Assembly: GCA_015178975.1 (NCBI GenBank)
Contig: WHVD01000170.1
Location: 105,043-169,042 of the forward strand
Direction of reading: 5' to 3'
Length of the DNA: 64,000 nucleotides
Source of the DNA: Hysterangium stoloniferum
Lineage: Eukaryota > Basidiomycota > Agaricomycetes > Hysterangiales > Hysterangiaceae
Each line of letters opens with the position of its first letter. Positions within the stretch are counted from its first letter, which is position 1. The position numbers and the translations under genes are program-made. The notes beneath the pieces are model-generated. The model saw only the letters and a program-made list of their open reading frames with translations. It was not told the origin of the DNA and did no database searches. This document shows, piece after piece, positions 22,599-34,343 of this stretch.

Positions 22599-23640
22599 AT
22601 GGCTACCTCTGCGACAGCTTCGGCGGATGACATTGCCCCCTCCATCGTCACTCCGCACGAATGTCACTTACTCTGGTCCCAAATTAGACAAATTACAATC
22701 CAACTATCAGACATGGCTTTAGACCGCCACCTTGTTTATGACATTGACTGGTTTTCACAGTTATGCCAAGGGAACTATTGCACAGCCTGGGCCTGAACAC
22801 CCTTGCGCATGTGCAAACTGGGAGAGCAACAACTCCCTGGCAGCCGTCCTCATTGCATTGACCATCGAACCCACTGAATGGGAATATATCGACCTCGAAC
22901 TTGGGGCCAAGGCCTGCTGGAATACCCTACTCTCCCGTCACAAGAGTGAGGGTCCCATCCGCCAGGTCCAGCTGCTCCAAACTGCCCTACTTACCCAGTT
23001 CTCCTGTGGTACCCCATTGCCCACTACTGCTGAAACTATTTGCGCTGCTGTGGACCACGCCTATGATATGGGAGACATATCCTGGGACCTCTTCAAGTGT
23101 ATTGCCCTCCTGAATGCCTTTGGCACCGACTTCCTACACTTGTGCTCCCTAGTCACCCAGGACATCTCTCAATCCACGACATCTCAACCTTTTACCTCTA
23201 CCCAGCTATGCTCTTACCTGGATAGTGAGCAGGCTCTGATGACCTCTGACAATACCAAACACACCACCAGTACTACCTCCATTGCCCTTACTGCCCTCCC
23301 TAAACCTGATACTTCTCCGATCTGCTCCAACTGCAAGTGGCGTCGCCATACTGCAGAATATTGTGTTTCAACAGGTGGTGGCATGGCCAGGAAGAGCATT
23401 GAGGAATCCAAACTGGCTCGTCAATGTGACCGTGAAATTAAACACCCCAAACCATCCACCTCCCCTTCCAATCCCTCTGGTCCCAGCCCTAAACCAAAGA
23501 TCTCTGTCCAGATGCAGGGATCTGATGGCCAGATGTACTTTGCACAGATGGACCCCTCTGACTTGCCATCGCTACCCCTGCCCCCACTAATTTCACAGGC
23601 ATCGTCCCTCCACCAAATAATCCTGGTTCTTCTCTAATGG
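22599..23640 (+). pseudogene. Ty1/copia gag, frameshifted
   Basis: ATG at 22599 (MATSATASADDIAPSI). After a small indel the gag frame reads KLDKLQSNYQTWL, a TAG stop, then TATLFMTLTGFHSYAKGTI and NWESNNSLAAVLIALTI, the copia gag (UBN2/DUF4219-like) pattern. Near 23320 a CCHC-like knuckle reads CSNCKWRRHTAEYC followed by STGGGMARKSIEE. Stops and shifts make it non-functional. Confidence 0.8.
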
Positions 23641-23811
23641 AACTCAACTCCAATGGAACTCGACAGCCTAGAGTATAATGGCTGGGTTGTGCTTGAGGAG
23701 GAATTGACCATGAATGTTGATTGGAACATGCATACCCAATCACACCCTACAGCCCTAAGTGCAACCAACATACAACCATTATCACAAATGAAGTGAACTA
23801 CCCTATCCACT

Positions 23812-25100
23812 GATACACATCCCTTTTGGCTAGACAGTGGCGCAACTGTTCATATATCACCAGAACAAACCAACTTCCTTACCTTGAATGCCATCACACC
23901 TTGCCCTGTAAAAGGATTAGTAGGCTCTTCCATTTTGGCCATTGGCATTGGAGACATCAAAATACGAATAGGACGGGGTGCTCACATCACTCTAAAAAAT
24001 GTTCTCTATATCCCTGATGCCATCATCTGGCTTGTATCAGTTCAATGCCTTACCTGGGACTCTAACCTCATTGCACACTTCGATAATCATTGCTGTTGGC
24101 TCAGCATGAAATCCTCAAATTCTACCATTGCTCGTGGCTCCTTACTCAAACATAAAAATCTATATTCCTTAAACTTGCATTCTACCCAAGTGGAACATGG
24201 TCTCATTGCCCAAAGAACACCTACTGTACACTTGAAACTTGGCACCGCCGCCTTGGACATGTCAATTACAAGTCAATCAGTGACATGCTCAATAGTGGCC
24301 TTATTCAAGGTGCGTGACTATCCTCAACTACAGTCCCCTCAAAGTGTGACTCATGCATCCTTGGAAAGCAGATGAAGTCTCCCATTCCAAATATGCATGA
24401 GGAATGGATAGGGCATAAGGCAACTTGGAAGCTTGAAAAGGTCTGGGTTGATCTGTCTGGACCACAAGCAGTAACATCACAAACTGGGAATAACTACATC
24501 ATGAATATAGTAGATGATTTTACAAACTTCGTTTGGACTATACCACTAAAAGCAAAAAGCAATGCCTTCCCTTCTCTTCAAATCTGGGAGTGAGCTAGAG
24601 AAACCGAGACTAGCCTTAAAGTTGGCCTGTATCATACTGACAATGGAGGACTCAAGAGCCATGAAATGGCTAATTGGTTGGAGGCATGGGGCATAGATCA
24701 TCAGTTCACGGCACCCTACACATCCGCCCACATTGGATGTGTTGAGCGAATGCATAGGACCCTTATGGGAAAGGCTAAATCAATGCGCATTTATGCCAGT
24801 TTACCCACTTATTTATGGGACGAGTTTTATCTTACAGCCACCCATCTCCATGTAAAAACTACTACTGCTGCTACCCAAGGCAAGACACCCTGGGAACTTT
24901 GGTATGGACAGACTCCTGACTCCTACCTACATGAGGTTGGATGCCATGCATTCGTTCTCACTCAAAATAAATCTAACCCCAAAATATTTGAGCACTCTAT
25001 AGAATGTATACTAATTGGATATAATTCTAAATCTAAATCCTATTGATGCTATGACTCCATAACCCGCCAAATTTACAGCTCCTACCATGTCTGGTTTCTG
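23812..25100 (+). pseudogene. Ty1/copia protease and integrase, broken
   Basis: The protease active site WLDSGATVHISPEQTNF lies near 23830, followed by KNVLYIPDA. The GAG-pre-integrase region follows with damage. The DDE integrase core shows D in KVWVDLSGPQ (around 24440), D in LYHTDNGGLKSHEMA (around 24630-24665) and E in HIGCVERMHRTLMGKA (around 24725-24770). PWELWYGQTPDSYLHEVGC is the usual copia C-terminal block. In-frame TGA stops at 24591 (IWE*ARE) and 25044 (SKSY*CYD) fall where arginine is expected. Confidence 0.85.
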
Positions 25101-25728
25101 GAGAGTCATGATGGGTACACTAGATCAAGCCCATCCTCCGATGTCCCTAACCCCCCTATAATAACTCATCCACATAGCGGTGGGATTCCGATCTCCATGT
25201 CAGACACCCCAACGCCTCTACCTGTCCTACCAGAAATATCATTAGACCCTCCTGCTCCAGATATACCCCCCACTTCACCGTTCTTCTCGTACCACAGCCA
25301 GTATTCCACCCAGGATGGACTGATTACAAAGGTCTGTACAAGCTTTGAAGGACAGTGCTGAACGTCTTCACCTCCAAAAGATGCGCCATTGACAATACAC
25401 AACATGACCACATACCTGAGGAAACCCCCCCCCCCTGATCTGGAACAGATCCAGCATGCACATTTTCCCTGTCCTTCAATCAAGAGCTCCCCAGCATGGA
25501 TGCTGTATTAGCCACCATTTCAGACAACTCAGGGATTGATCCTCTCACATGCAATGATGAGCCAAGAACTTGGCAAGAGGCACTAAAATCTGGAGATGCA
25601 GAGTGTTGGAGGGCTGGCTTTTGAGATGAACTTGACTCCTTGAAAGATATGGGGGTATACAAACTCATCCATCAGTCAGATGTTCCCCAGGGATGCAAGA
25701 TTCACCTTCCGGTCAGACTCCCAGTCAG
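25101..25728 (+). pseudogene. Ty1/copia linker and start of reverse transcriptase
   Basis: A proline-rich linker is followed by EPRTWQEALKSGDAECWRAGF, with TGA at 25622 inside it, and KDMGVYKLIHQSDVPQGCKI, the start of the copia RT. The frame then breaks at the junction of an inverted segment. Confidence 0.75.
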
Positions 25729-26464
25729 ACTCCCATCTCTGATCTGACTATCCACCTCAAAATCTGACCTGACTTCTGACTATGGAACATTTATAGTTTC
25801 CATATTTCCGAACCTCATCCTTGTTCTGTATTTAGTAACTGACAGGTTAACAGTTATTCATTTGCTTGTTTATTGTTCTTGTTGTATTCCCATTTCAGAA
25901 TCTTCATCCTAATCTGTCTTATTATACTTCTAGATTTGTAGTACAATTACTGGAACATCTATATAGTCTTCCATAGCCATGTACTTACTCTTTAGTTTTA
26001 ATCTCGAATTAGTTTGTATCTCTTCTGTCTTTCTGTACACTCAATCTTCAGAACTCTCTGGACTCCAGATATCCAGAACTCCCAGAACTTCCGAGTATCT
26101 GTAAACATTCCGACATATATTCTCCTCTGAAATATGGACACCCAAGTGAGTGCACAAGGGCACAGCACATAAGCTGAAGCCAAGTCCATCTGTACTCTGG
26201 TAATATTCTGATGCTCCCATTACTAATCCCCGGAAACTCCTGGACTAATTCTCTGAAACTCCAAGGACATATTTCTGGGAAGTGTCCGGAATATCCATCA
26301 GAAATTCTGCCCCAAGATCTGGAACTTAACAGTGAGGTAGTTTGATGGTAATCCTTTCCATAGATTTGTTCAAAACCTTTAAACACAAGTCTGACCTTCC
26401 AATGGACAGCTTTACCATCCTCATCTTGTTTAATCTGGAACACAGGACTGACTGGGAGTCTGAC
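25712..26464. repeat. Inverted block inside the copia element, bounded by 17-bp inverted repeats
   Basis: GTCAGACTCCCAGTCAG at 25712-25728 recurs in reverse complement at 26448-26464. Between them the sequence is flipped: minus-strand 26332-26447 carries the next piece of copia RT (QIKQDEDGKAVHWKVRLV, then FEQIYGKDYHQTTS). Minus-strand 26331-25729 carries most of a family D LTR, whose end GGGTCATAACA is on the plus strand at 26504-26514. Confidence 0.75.
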
Positions 26465-26514
26465 TGGAAGTCTCCTACTGAAGGGCAGAGTCCGATGAGT
26501 TCTGGGTCATAACA
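25729..26514. mobile_element. Family D LTR remnant inserted in copia RT, mostly inverted
   Basis: Starts TGTTAAGTTCC at 26331 on the minus strand, directly after CTCAC of the RT codons HQTTS. It matches the solo LTR at 53880-55119 (shared GGCTTCAGCTTATGTGCTG and many later blocks). The RT codons resume at 27320 with a second CTCAC, giving a 5-bp duplication around the whole inserted block. Confidence 0.65.
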
Positions 26515-26518
26515 GGAG

Positions 26519-27153
26519 TGTGAGAGGTATAGCAAAATATGCTCAGGAAATATAGTCTGGATAAGCCCATACTATATTCCCATTATTATTTCTTCTTTCT
26601 CTCTATTCTATTATACACTTATATTAGTTTGATGACCTATGTATGTGGTACATCGACTCTTGTGGGCATATCCATGCCAGACTCATGTATTCTAGTGCCC
26701 GTAATTAGAACTCAGACATTTTTTACCCCACAACCACAACTTACCCAGACACCCAGTTAGTGTCCCATAAGTTGTGATTGGGGTATCGTCTCGACCGTTA
26801 CATATGGGCTTCAACCATCCATGCAATCAGAGTTTCGAACTGTACCAGTCAAAACTCCAGCTATATATCAATCTGTGCAGACTACATCCACACTACTCTA
26901 TCATTCGACTCTCTCATTACTCTTTTCTACACTTGAGCAGTCACTTGGAATCACACTTAACAGTCGACTCCCTTTATTCATTCTAGCTCTCTACCTTACT
27001 TTAGATAGCTACTTCACCCAATTGTATTGAACTAAATAGTCAATACCTGTTCAGCCTGTATTAGACTTAGACAGTCAATACATCTGCGTATTGTACCTAA
27101 ACGGTCGATATTCTTCATATATAGAACGGTTAGAACTTCCACCACTCTTCACA
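26519..27153 (+). mobile_element. Solo LTR, family A
   Basis: TGTGAGAGGTATAGC...CCACTCTTCACA, 635 bp. It is flanked by GGAG at 26515-26518 and GGAG at 27154-27157. No PBS follows. It lies within the family D remnant inside copia. Confidence 0.75.
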
Positions 27154-27319
27154 GGAGGTGTCTAAATGAGGGCAGAATACCAGAATGTGATTTGCCTTGA
27201 AGGGATGAGGGTCGGGTTCCAGTGGATTCTGGATCTTGATACTGGTCTAGAAGATGGTTCAGACCCAGAGATAATATCTGGGAAATACTCCGAAGAGTTT
27301 CTGGGAACGGATCTTCACA
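27154..27319. other. Remainder of the inserted block before copia resumes
   Basis: Ends CTGGGAACGGATCTTCACA next to the second CTCAC. The ending resembles the family D LTR end (CCGGGAACGGGTC...ACA), so it may be the far end of a second D LTR. Confidence 0.35.
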
Positions 27320-28223
27320 CTCACCTACTGCACACATGGAGTCCTGGCACATCCTCCTCCACATTGCTGCCACTCTTGGATGGGATGCCCAGCAAATCAA
27401 TGCAAAGACTGCCTTCCTGTATGGTCTACTCCCAGATGATGAAATTCAATACATGGAGCAACCTGAGGGCTTCGTTGAACCAGGATGAGAAGACTACATT
27501 TGGATGCTCTTACACGGACTCTACAGTATGAAACAGAGTGGCTGAATCTGGAACAAAACAATGAATGAACAAATGCTACTCTGGGGTTTTACTCACCTTG
27601 TTTGTGAGCCTTGTATCTATTACTGTCATACAACCACAGGCACTATTATCATAGCTATCCACATTGATGACTTCCTATCTATTGCAAGCACCCCCGCAGA
27701 AAATGAATTCTTCAAAAATGACATGCATCATGTCTGGACCATTTCAGACTTGGGGTGCACCCATTTCATTGTTGGCATTGGCATTGAATGGGATCAGCCC
27801 AATCATCTCGTTTCCCTCTCACAATCTGCACTTATTGACAAGATTGTTTGTCAATTTGGCCAAACCAATGCTTCCATCATTTCAACCCCCATGGACCACA
27901 ACCTCAAACTTCATCCCACCGATTGATCCTCTCTCTCTCCAACCAATGCTGCTGCCCTGCTCGCACTACCTTACTGTTCCTTGGTTGGCTGTTTACTCTA
28001 CCTTGCCATATCAACCCATCTGGACATATCATTTGCAGTACAACAACTATCCCAATATCTTGACAGTTACTCCACCCCCACTGGACTGCGGCCATCTGTG
28101 TTGTAAGATACTTAAAAGGCACATGACTTCTTAAACTCTGCCTTGGGGGTACCAATGACCTCACACTAATTGGCTACACTGATTCTAATTGGGCTAATTG
28201 TTTAGACACATGTCGTAGCATTA
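27320..28223 (+). pseudogene. Ty1/copia reverse transcriptase and RNase H, broken and truncated
   Basis: RT resumes with MESWHILLHIAATLGWDAQ and INAKTAFLYGLLPDDEIQYM. The catalytic YxDD box is AIHIDDFLSIA (around 27655-27687). Then come VGIGIEWDQPNHLVSLSQ, the block VGCLLYLAISTHLDISFAV, and RNase H ending LTLIGYTDSNWANCLDT. TGA stops lie at 27486 (VEPG*EDYIW), 27543 (SG*IWNKT), 27924 and 28124 (LKGT*LLKL), mostly at consensus arginines. There is a 1-nt insertion near 28077. A family B LTR cuts the element at 28224. Confidence 0.85.
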
Positions 28224-28449
28224 TGTGAGGAGTATGCTTTTACCACAGTTTCATTGTGGTAAAACACTCCTTTTATTTTATTTATATTTTACACATTTCA
28301 TTCATATTTTTCTATCCTTTATATTCTTCGAATATTGCACCATTTCATTAGTTCGAAGCTTTGTGTATACTTGTGGGTGCACTTGGCACCAAATGAAACT
28401 CAGACACACTTTTTACCCAAGCACCACCACTCATAAGACATAAACTAGG

Positions 28450-29731
28450 TGTGAGAGGTATGGCAAAATATGCTCAGGAAATATAGTCTGGATGAGCTCA
28501 TACTATATTTCCTTTATTATTTCTACTCTCTCTATTTTATTATACACTTATAATTAGTTCGACGACCTATGTATGTGGTACATCGACTCTTGTGGGCGTA
28601 TACATGCCAGACTTATGTATTCTAGCACCTGTAGTTAAAACTCAGACACCTTTTTACCCCACAACCACAACTTACCCAGACACATAGTGTAAAGGGTATG
28701 CATATATGCATACCTGGACTAAGGAATAATAGCTGGATTATAGTACTTTATTATTTATCTTTTATTTTCTTTCTTTATATTCTTTCTATATTTTGAGCAC
28801 ACCTTGATTTTGTAGTTCGAAGCTTTGTGTATACGTATGGGCGCTCTCGGCGCCAAAAGAGACAGACAACTTTTACCCAGCAGACACCACCTCGTAAACG
28901 ACCCAGACGTCGAATAGTGAGAGGTGTCAAGGGTAACGTCTCAACTACCTTTAAAGGTAGTATTCTCTTGCATACTAACGTACTTTGGACTCGAACCGCG
29001 AAGGTCGAGTTCCAATCTAAGGTCTTTGCGCTAGTCGACATTATAGTCGACTCGCGCTATTATTTCTTTACTCTAGATATTCAGCTTCGCGTTGATTATC
29101 TATTTTACATCTAGCTACAAGTTGTACCGTGAAGGTCAACTCTTTCATTCTTTCATTCTAGCCATCAAGAGCAACTGTACAGTTGCTCTTGTGATGCATA
29201 GCGTGTCTTCTTACTAGTACAGCTTGTCTAGTAATCTACGGTATTGTACTGTACGGTCAATACCTGCTAATAGTAGTTGAATAGACACTATTCTTCGTAT
29301 ATTGAACGGTCAGAATCTATCGACTCTTCACACATAGTTAGTGTCCTGTAAGTCGTGATTGGGGTATCGTCTCGACCATCACAGATGGGCTTCAACTATC
29401 TACATGATCATAGTTTCGAACTGTGCCAGTCGAAACTCCACTTATATCTCCACCTGTGCGGACAACATCCGCACTACTCTATCATTCAACTCTCATTACT
29501 CTTTTCTACACTCAAGCAGTCATTTGGAATCGTACCTAACGGTCAATTCCCTTTATTCATTTTAGCTATCTACTCTACCTTAGATAGTTACTTCACTCAG
29601 ATGTATTGAACTAACAGTCAATACTTGTTCAGCATGTATTGGACTTAGACAGTCAATACAACTATGTGTTGTACCTAAACAGTCAATATTCTTCGTATAT
29701 AGAACAGTTAGAACTTCCACCACTCTTCAGA
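28450..29731 (+). mobile_element. Family A solo LTR inside family B, itself interrupted
   Basis: TGTGAGAGG...CTCTTCAGA flanked by CTAGG at 28445-28449 and 29732-29736. It is split at 28687 by a family C LTR. Confidence 0.85.
28688..29332 (+). mobile_element. Family C solo LTR inside family A
   Basis: 645 bp, TGTAAAGGGTATGCATATATG...CGACTCTTCACA, flanked by perfect CATAG duplications at 28683-28687 and 29333-29337. It contains TATGCATATATGCATA, a palindrome at the 5' end seen in all C copies. Confidence 0.9.
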
Positions 29732-29910
29732 CTAGGTCTACTACGAGCGGTGATCAGGGTAATGTGTCAGCTACCACATAGGTAGCATTATCTGAACTAC
29801 TGAACACTTCTGGCCTCAAACTATAACAGTCGAGGCCTCCACTCGATCCATCGCACTCGTTGACTCCTGCATCATCTTAATTTCCCAACTTTAAAAGGAT
29901 AACTAGACCC

Positions 29911-32154
29911 CAAACAATGGTTCCTCCTTCCCCACCATCTCAAACAGAAATTGTCGAGTGGATGGCAGAGGCCTCATCGTCCACATACCCTATGCAGACA
30001 GACTCCATTCCAAAAGCTACGCTCCTGTCCCCTGATACTTGGGGGGCTCCCTCGGGAACATGGAGCGAAACCCCCCCACCTCCTCGTAGTATTTTCCCTT
30101 CCACCGAGGAGAGATCAGGAAAAAATGGCAGTCCAAGGCTTTCTCCGTGCAGGTTCAGGAGGAATTAAAAATGCTCAAGAGGAAGAGGAGGGAGGAGTAC
30201 TTAGAAGGACAGCGGAAGATGGGTGCTAGGGATAATGTCCCTTAAAGGTGGACATGGCAGGAATGTAGGAGAATGGAAGGACACAACAATCCTTCAACCA
30301 TCATTCCCCCCCCGGGTCATAAGTGGACGGATTTCGCTGAGATGGATTGCAGCGATGGGGGGATGCCATGCATTCAAAGTGTAGGACAGAAGAGCAGGAA
30401 AGGAAAAGATGGGTCACCTTCTATGATTGGGATAAAGTATGGAGGATCAAACTACAAAGCATTTCATTGCGACATGGGGACGAAATTGCACTACCTCCCA
30501 GACCTCCTTCCCAATGTGGGCCTCAGGAACGGACCTACCAGATGGGGCCCATCGATTTTTCATCAGATTCAGAGGATGACCAATCATGCTACCCCACCTA
30601 TAATGGCAAGTACCTCGGTGCTGATTGCCACGAAGGTTTTTTACTTCCTGACAACATTCACTTCTTCACAAGTGACCCTAATCAATGATGAAAACTGCTG
30701 ACTTCCGTCAGAGTTTGGAAGGGGTATTGTCCAACCGACCCTGTGATGGCATCTAGCCCCACTCACCTCTCAACACCTCCACCCATTTCTTCCACACCCC
30801 CACTGCAGCGCTTTACACCCTTTTCAGAGCTGCCAGGAGGTCTTGAACCATCCACCGACCTGCCTTCTCTTCCCCCTATACCATTACCCCTCCCCTCTGC
30901 AGGACATTCCCTCATACCACCACCCTCACCCACACCCAAGCCTTCTCCAGCACCGTGGCCAACCCTACCCCTCCACGCGTCACCTGACCCCCTTGTCGCC
31001 ACCCGCTCTACCCTGATGCCATTGTTCCCTGTGGTGTCGGACACTTCCCTTGTTCCCCCACCAGTGTGGAGTCCACTGCATCTCTCCCTACTCTCCTTGC
31101 ATTTCCCTGGGGAGCCCCATTCAACAGCCCAATATTACATTAATGGATGTTAATCACCCTACCTTGGAAGTCCTCGCGACGCCTCCCTCAGGCATGGAGG
31201 AAGTCCTCAAGGTGCCTCCCTCAGCCACGGAGGTCCCCAAGGAACCTCCCTCAGCAATGGAAGTCTTCGAGGAGCCTCCCCCCCTAAGCGAAAAGGTGAA
31301 AGGGAAGCGGAAGGCTGATGTTCAGGCTGACAAGCCCGTGGTCATTGACCTTTCCCTGGCTGACCCCATTTGCAGCCCCCCACCGCAGCTGCCCTCTCCC
31401 TCTCACTCTCAGGACACGGCTGACTTGGCTCATTTCTTCCAGGCAGGTTGGATGCGCATGTGCATTAACTACCCCTCCAACATCTTCACTGTCAGACACA
31501 CATTAATGTGACTGGGACCAACCTTGCGGCACCCCCTTCTTAAAGGGCATATTCAAGGGTATAGCGGGTCTCTCATGCTGTCAGACCGCATGAGTACATT
31601 TTACTTATGTGTCAATGACCCTAAGGAACAGCTGCATTTAGCAGAGGATATTAAACAGGTTGAGCTCTCCATGGTTCAGTCCCTGCTCATCAACTCCTCT
31701 TGTGTTCTTCCTGAGCATACACCAATCCACTTGGCTGTGGACCTAGTCGACTTGTTGGAGCAACTGTTGTCGGATTCCGACACCTCAGGAGGATTTCCCT
31801 CTGGTGGAGAAGTGAGCTGCGCACCACTTCTCACTCCTACCCTGCCATCACTACACCCTCGGCCTCCTCTCATTGCCCACATTACTGACACCTCCACTGA
31901 TCGTGTTCACGCTATCATTCGAACACATCAGAAGGCCTACAGTCATTGGGTCTTGTCGATCCAGAAGCTGGACGGGTTGACTTCCACCAATGACATTTCA
32001 AAGTGGGAAGACATTGCTCTTTCCTTTCACACCAAGCGTCTCACCTGGGGAAACGCTATCCTACACCTCAGATGTTCGTCACAAGACGCATGGGGAGGAG
32101 TTCCAAGTGTCCTTTGACACCTTCTTTGACATAGCTCTTTGACCTGGGGGGCAC
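29911..32154 (+). pseudogene. Internal region of a non-autonomous LTR element with a proline-rich ORF
   Basis: Starting near MVPPSPPSQTEIVEWMAEA (29917), the plus strand holds several frames of one decayed ORF: a Glu/Lys-rich part, a long Pro/Ser-rich part (30743-31150), CISLGSPIQ, EKVKGKRKADVQADKPVVID (around 31290-31350), and a C-terminal domain (31530-32117) with LSDRMSTFYLCVNDPKEQLH, VELSMVQSLL, LVDLLEQLL, VHAIIRTHQKAYSHWVLS and GNAILHLRCSSQDAWGGVP. A polypurine tract CCTGGGGGGCAC abuts the family A LTR at 32155, so that LTR is its 3' LTR. The same protein is encoded on the minus strand at 57760-50199. No protease, RT or integrase motif is present. I do not recognise the domain. Confidence 0.6.
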
Positions 32155-32789
32155 TGTGAGAGGTACGGCGAAATATACTCAGGAAATATAGTCTGGATGA
32201 GCTCATACTATATTTCCATTATTATTTCTACTTTCTCTCTATTTTATTATACACTTATAATTAGTTCGATGACCTATGTATGCGGTACATCGACTCTCAT
32301 GGGTGCATACACGCCAGATCTATGTATTCTAGTGCCCGTAGTTAGAACTCAGACACTTTTTACCCCGCAACCACAACTTACCCAGACACCAGTTAGTGTC
32401 CTGTAAGTTGTGATTGGGGTATCATCTCGACCATCACAGATGGGCTTTAACTATCTACGCAATCAGAGTTTCAAACTGTACCAGTCAAAACTCCATCTAT
32501 ATCTCAATCTGTGCAGACTACATCCACACTACTCTATTACTCGACTCTCTCATTACTCTCTTCTACACTCGAGCAGTCATTTAGAATTGTACTTAACAGT
32601 CGATTCCCCTTATTCGTCTTAGCTCTCTACTCTACTTTAGATAGCTATTTCACTCACCTGTATTGAACTAAGTAGTCAATACAGATTCAGTCTGTATTAG
32701 ACTTAGACAGTCAATACATCTTTGTGTCATACCTAAATGGTTGATATTCTCCATATATAGAATGGCTAGAACTTCCACCACTCTTCACA
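32155..32789 (+). mobile_element. Family A LTR, 3' LTR of the proline-rich element
   Basis: TGTGAGAGGTACGGC...CCACTCTTCACA, 635 bp, directly after a G-rich polypurine tract. Confidence 0.8.
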
Positions 32790-33309
32790 CTATGCATGTC
32801 AGTATAGAAACAATTATAGATACATAACTGGACTTTACCTGCGATGGGCCCACTAACTGAGGGATGTACAAATATGAGGTGGGATTGGAAACTGAATGGA
32901 AAGATAAATTGTAGTCTTATAAATAATAAGATTATTGAGTTCATTGGATTATGATATGACTGCATTATGAACAGTAATGACATCAATTGACAAAACTCTT
33001 GAGGATAAAATCAATGAGAGCTTACATTAATTTTCTATAAGGCTTGAAAATGGGATGAGCACAGATGTGGATGAATGGGAAGAATGGCACACTATTGTAG
33101 AGGTTGGGAGTACCTATCGAAAGACGAAAGTCATTAAAATAAAAGGTGTGGGAGAAGTGAAGGGGTTATTTGGAATTAAAGGAGAAAGGGGATACCACAT
33201 TTTTAAGACTTACTAAGATGGAGAGAATGAAAAAAAAAAGGTGTGGAGTTCATTACATTGCCCCTTGCATTGACATGTTTGATCCCTGTAGCTATGCAGG
33301 GGAGCACCC
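32790..33309. other. Unassigned AT-rich stretch between two family A LTRs
   Basis: No ORF of note. It ends in a purine/G-rich GCAGGGGAGCACCC next to the LTR at 33310, so it is probably the 3' internal remnant of another deleted LTR element. Confidence 0.4.
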
Positions 33310-33938
33310 TGTGAGAGGTACGGTGAAATATGCTCAGGAAATATAGTCTGGATGAGCTCATACTATATTTCCTTTATTATTTCTTCTCTCTATTTTATTC
33401 TACACTTATAATTAGTTTGACAACCTATGTATGCGGTACATCGACTCTTGTGGGCAAATACATGCCAGACTTATGTATTCTAGCGCCCGTAGTTAAAACT
33501 CAGACACCTTTTACCCCGCAACCACGACTTACCCAGACACATAGTTAGTGTCCTGTAAGTCGTCATTGGGGTATCATCTCGACCATCACAGACGAATGTC
33601 AACTATCTACACAATCATAGTTTCGAACTGTGCCAATCGAAACTCCACTTATATCTCCACCCACGCGGACAACATCTGCACTACTCTATCATTCGACTCT
33701 CGTTACTCTTTTCTACACTTGAGCAGTCATTCAGAATCATACCTAACGGTCGATTCCCTTTATTTGTTTTAGCTATCTACTCTACCTTAGATAGTTACTT
33801 CACTCAGACATATTGAACTAACAGTCAATACTTGTTCAGCGTGTATTGGACTTAGACAGTCAATACAACTACGTGTCGTACCTAAATGGTCGATATTCTT
33901 CATATATAGAACAGTTAGAACTTCCACCACTCTTCACA
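33310..33938 (+). mobile_element. Family A LTR with primer-binding site
   Basis: TGTGAGAGGTACGG...CCACTCTTCACA, followed at once by GTGGTGATCCGGGCCAGACC, the primer-binding site shared with the copies at 36347 (-), 44755 and 58444. It therefore acts as a 5' LTR. Confidence 0.8.
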
Positions 33939-34343
33939 GTGGTGATCCGGGCCAGACCGCTCTTTCCCTACGAAGAAAATGTTGCTTTACGACTATTAGT
34001 TTCTAAGCACGTAAATGACCACTGGCAAGAACCAAACACCGAGATCTTTGATAACCCCGAGTAGTTCAAAACCTCATCAGAGACCTGCAAGTCTGGAACC
34101 ACCTTGTAACATCACCATGAGGAAGTCTTCGTTGACTTTTCAAAAACCAGTTCCTCCTGGAAGTTCCCCGGGAGCAGCAGCTGGACCGTCAACAGATATT
34201 CCCCCAGGTCCACATGAAGAATGTCCATCAACTGGGCAGTTGAGCACTCCTGGAGCTACTGCTGAGCCTACCCATGCTCCTGAACCTGTTCTCTCGTTCC
34301 CGCCTAGGCAGGTCATCCTCAAGCAATTCTTTGGGGGTCATAT
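33939..34343 (+). pseudogene. Gypsy Gag N-terminal extension, fragment (non-autonomous copy)
   Basis: After the primer-binding site the frame reads RPASLEPPCNITMRKSSLTF ... VLSFPPRQVILKQFFGGHI. This matches LGLPSNVTTRKSSLM ... LKFPPPQVMLQNPFRGQI of the gypsy element at 58.5 kb. The ORF is cut at 34343 by a family A-like LTR. Confidence 0.7.

Larger units (their letters stand above)
28224..29880 (+). mobile_element. Family B LTR (5' part), interrupted by family A and C LTRs
   Basis: Starts TGTGAGGAGTATGC with the conserved hairpin TACCACAGTTTCATTGTGGTA. It is interrupted at 28449 by a family A LTR and resumes at 29732 (CTAGGTCTACTACGAGCGG...). Similarity to other B copies fades at about 29880, so the 3' end is lost or diverged. 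Confidence 0.75.

Noticed and set aside
26519-27153. Family A LTR as the 3' LTR of the copia element
   Set aside because: Copia RT and RNase H continue downstream of it, its ends do not match the copia 5' LTR, and it has its own GGAG flanks.
30763-31044. Minus-strand glycine-rich ORF
   Set aside because: It is the shadow of the proline-rich coding region on the plus strand.
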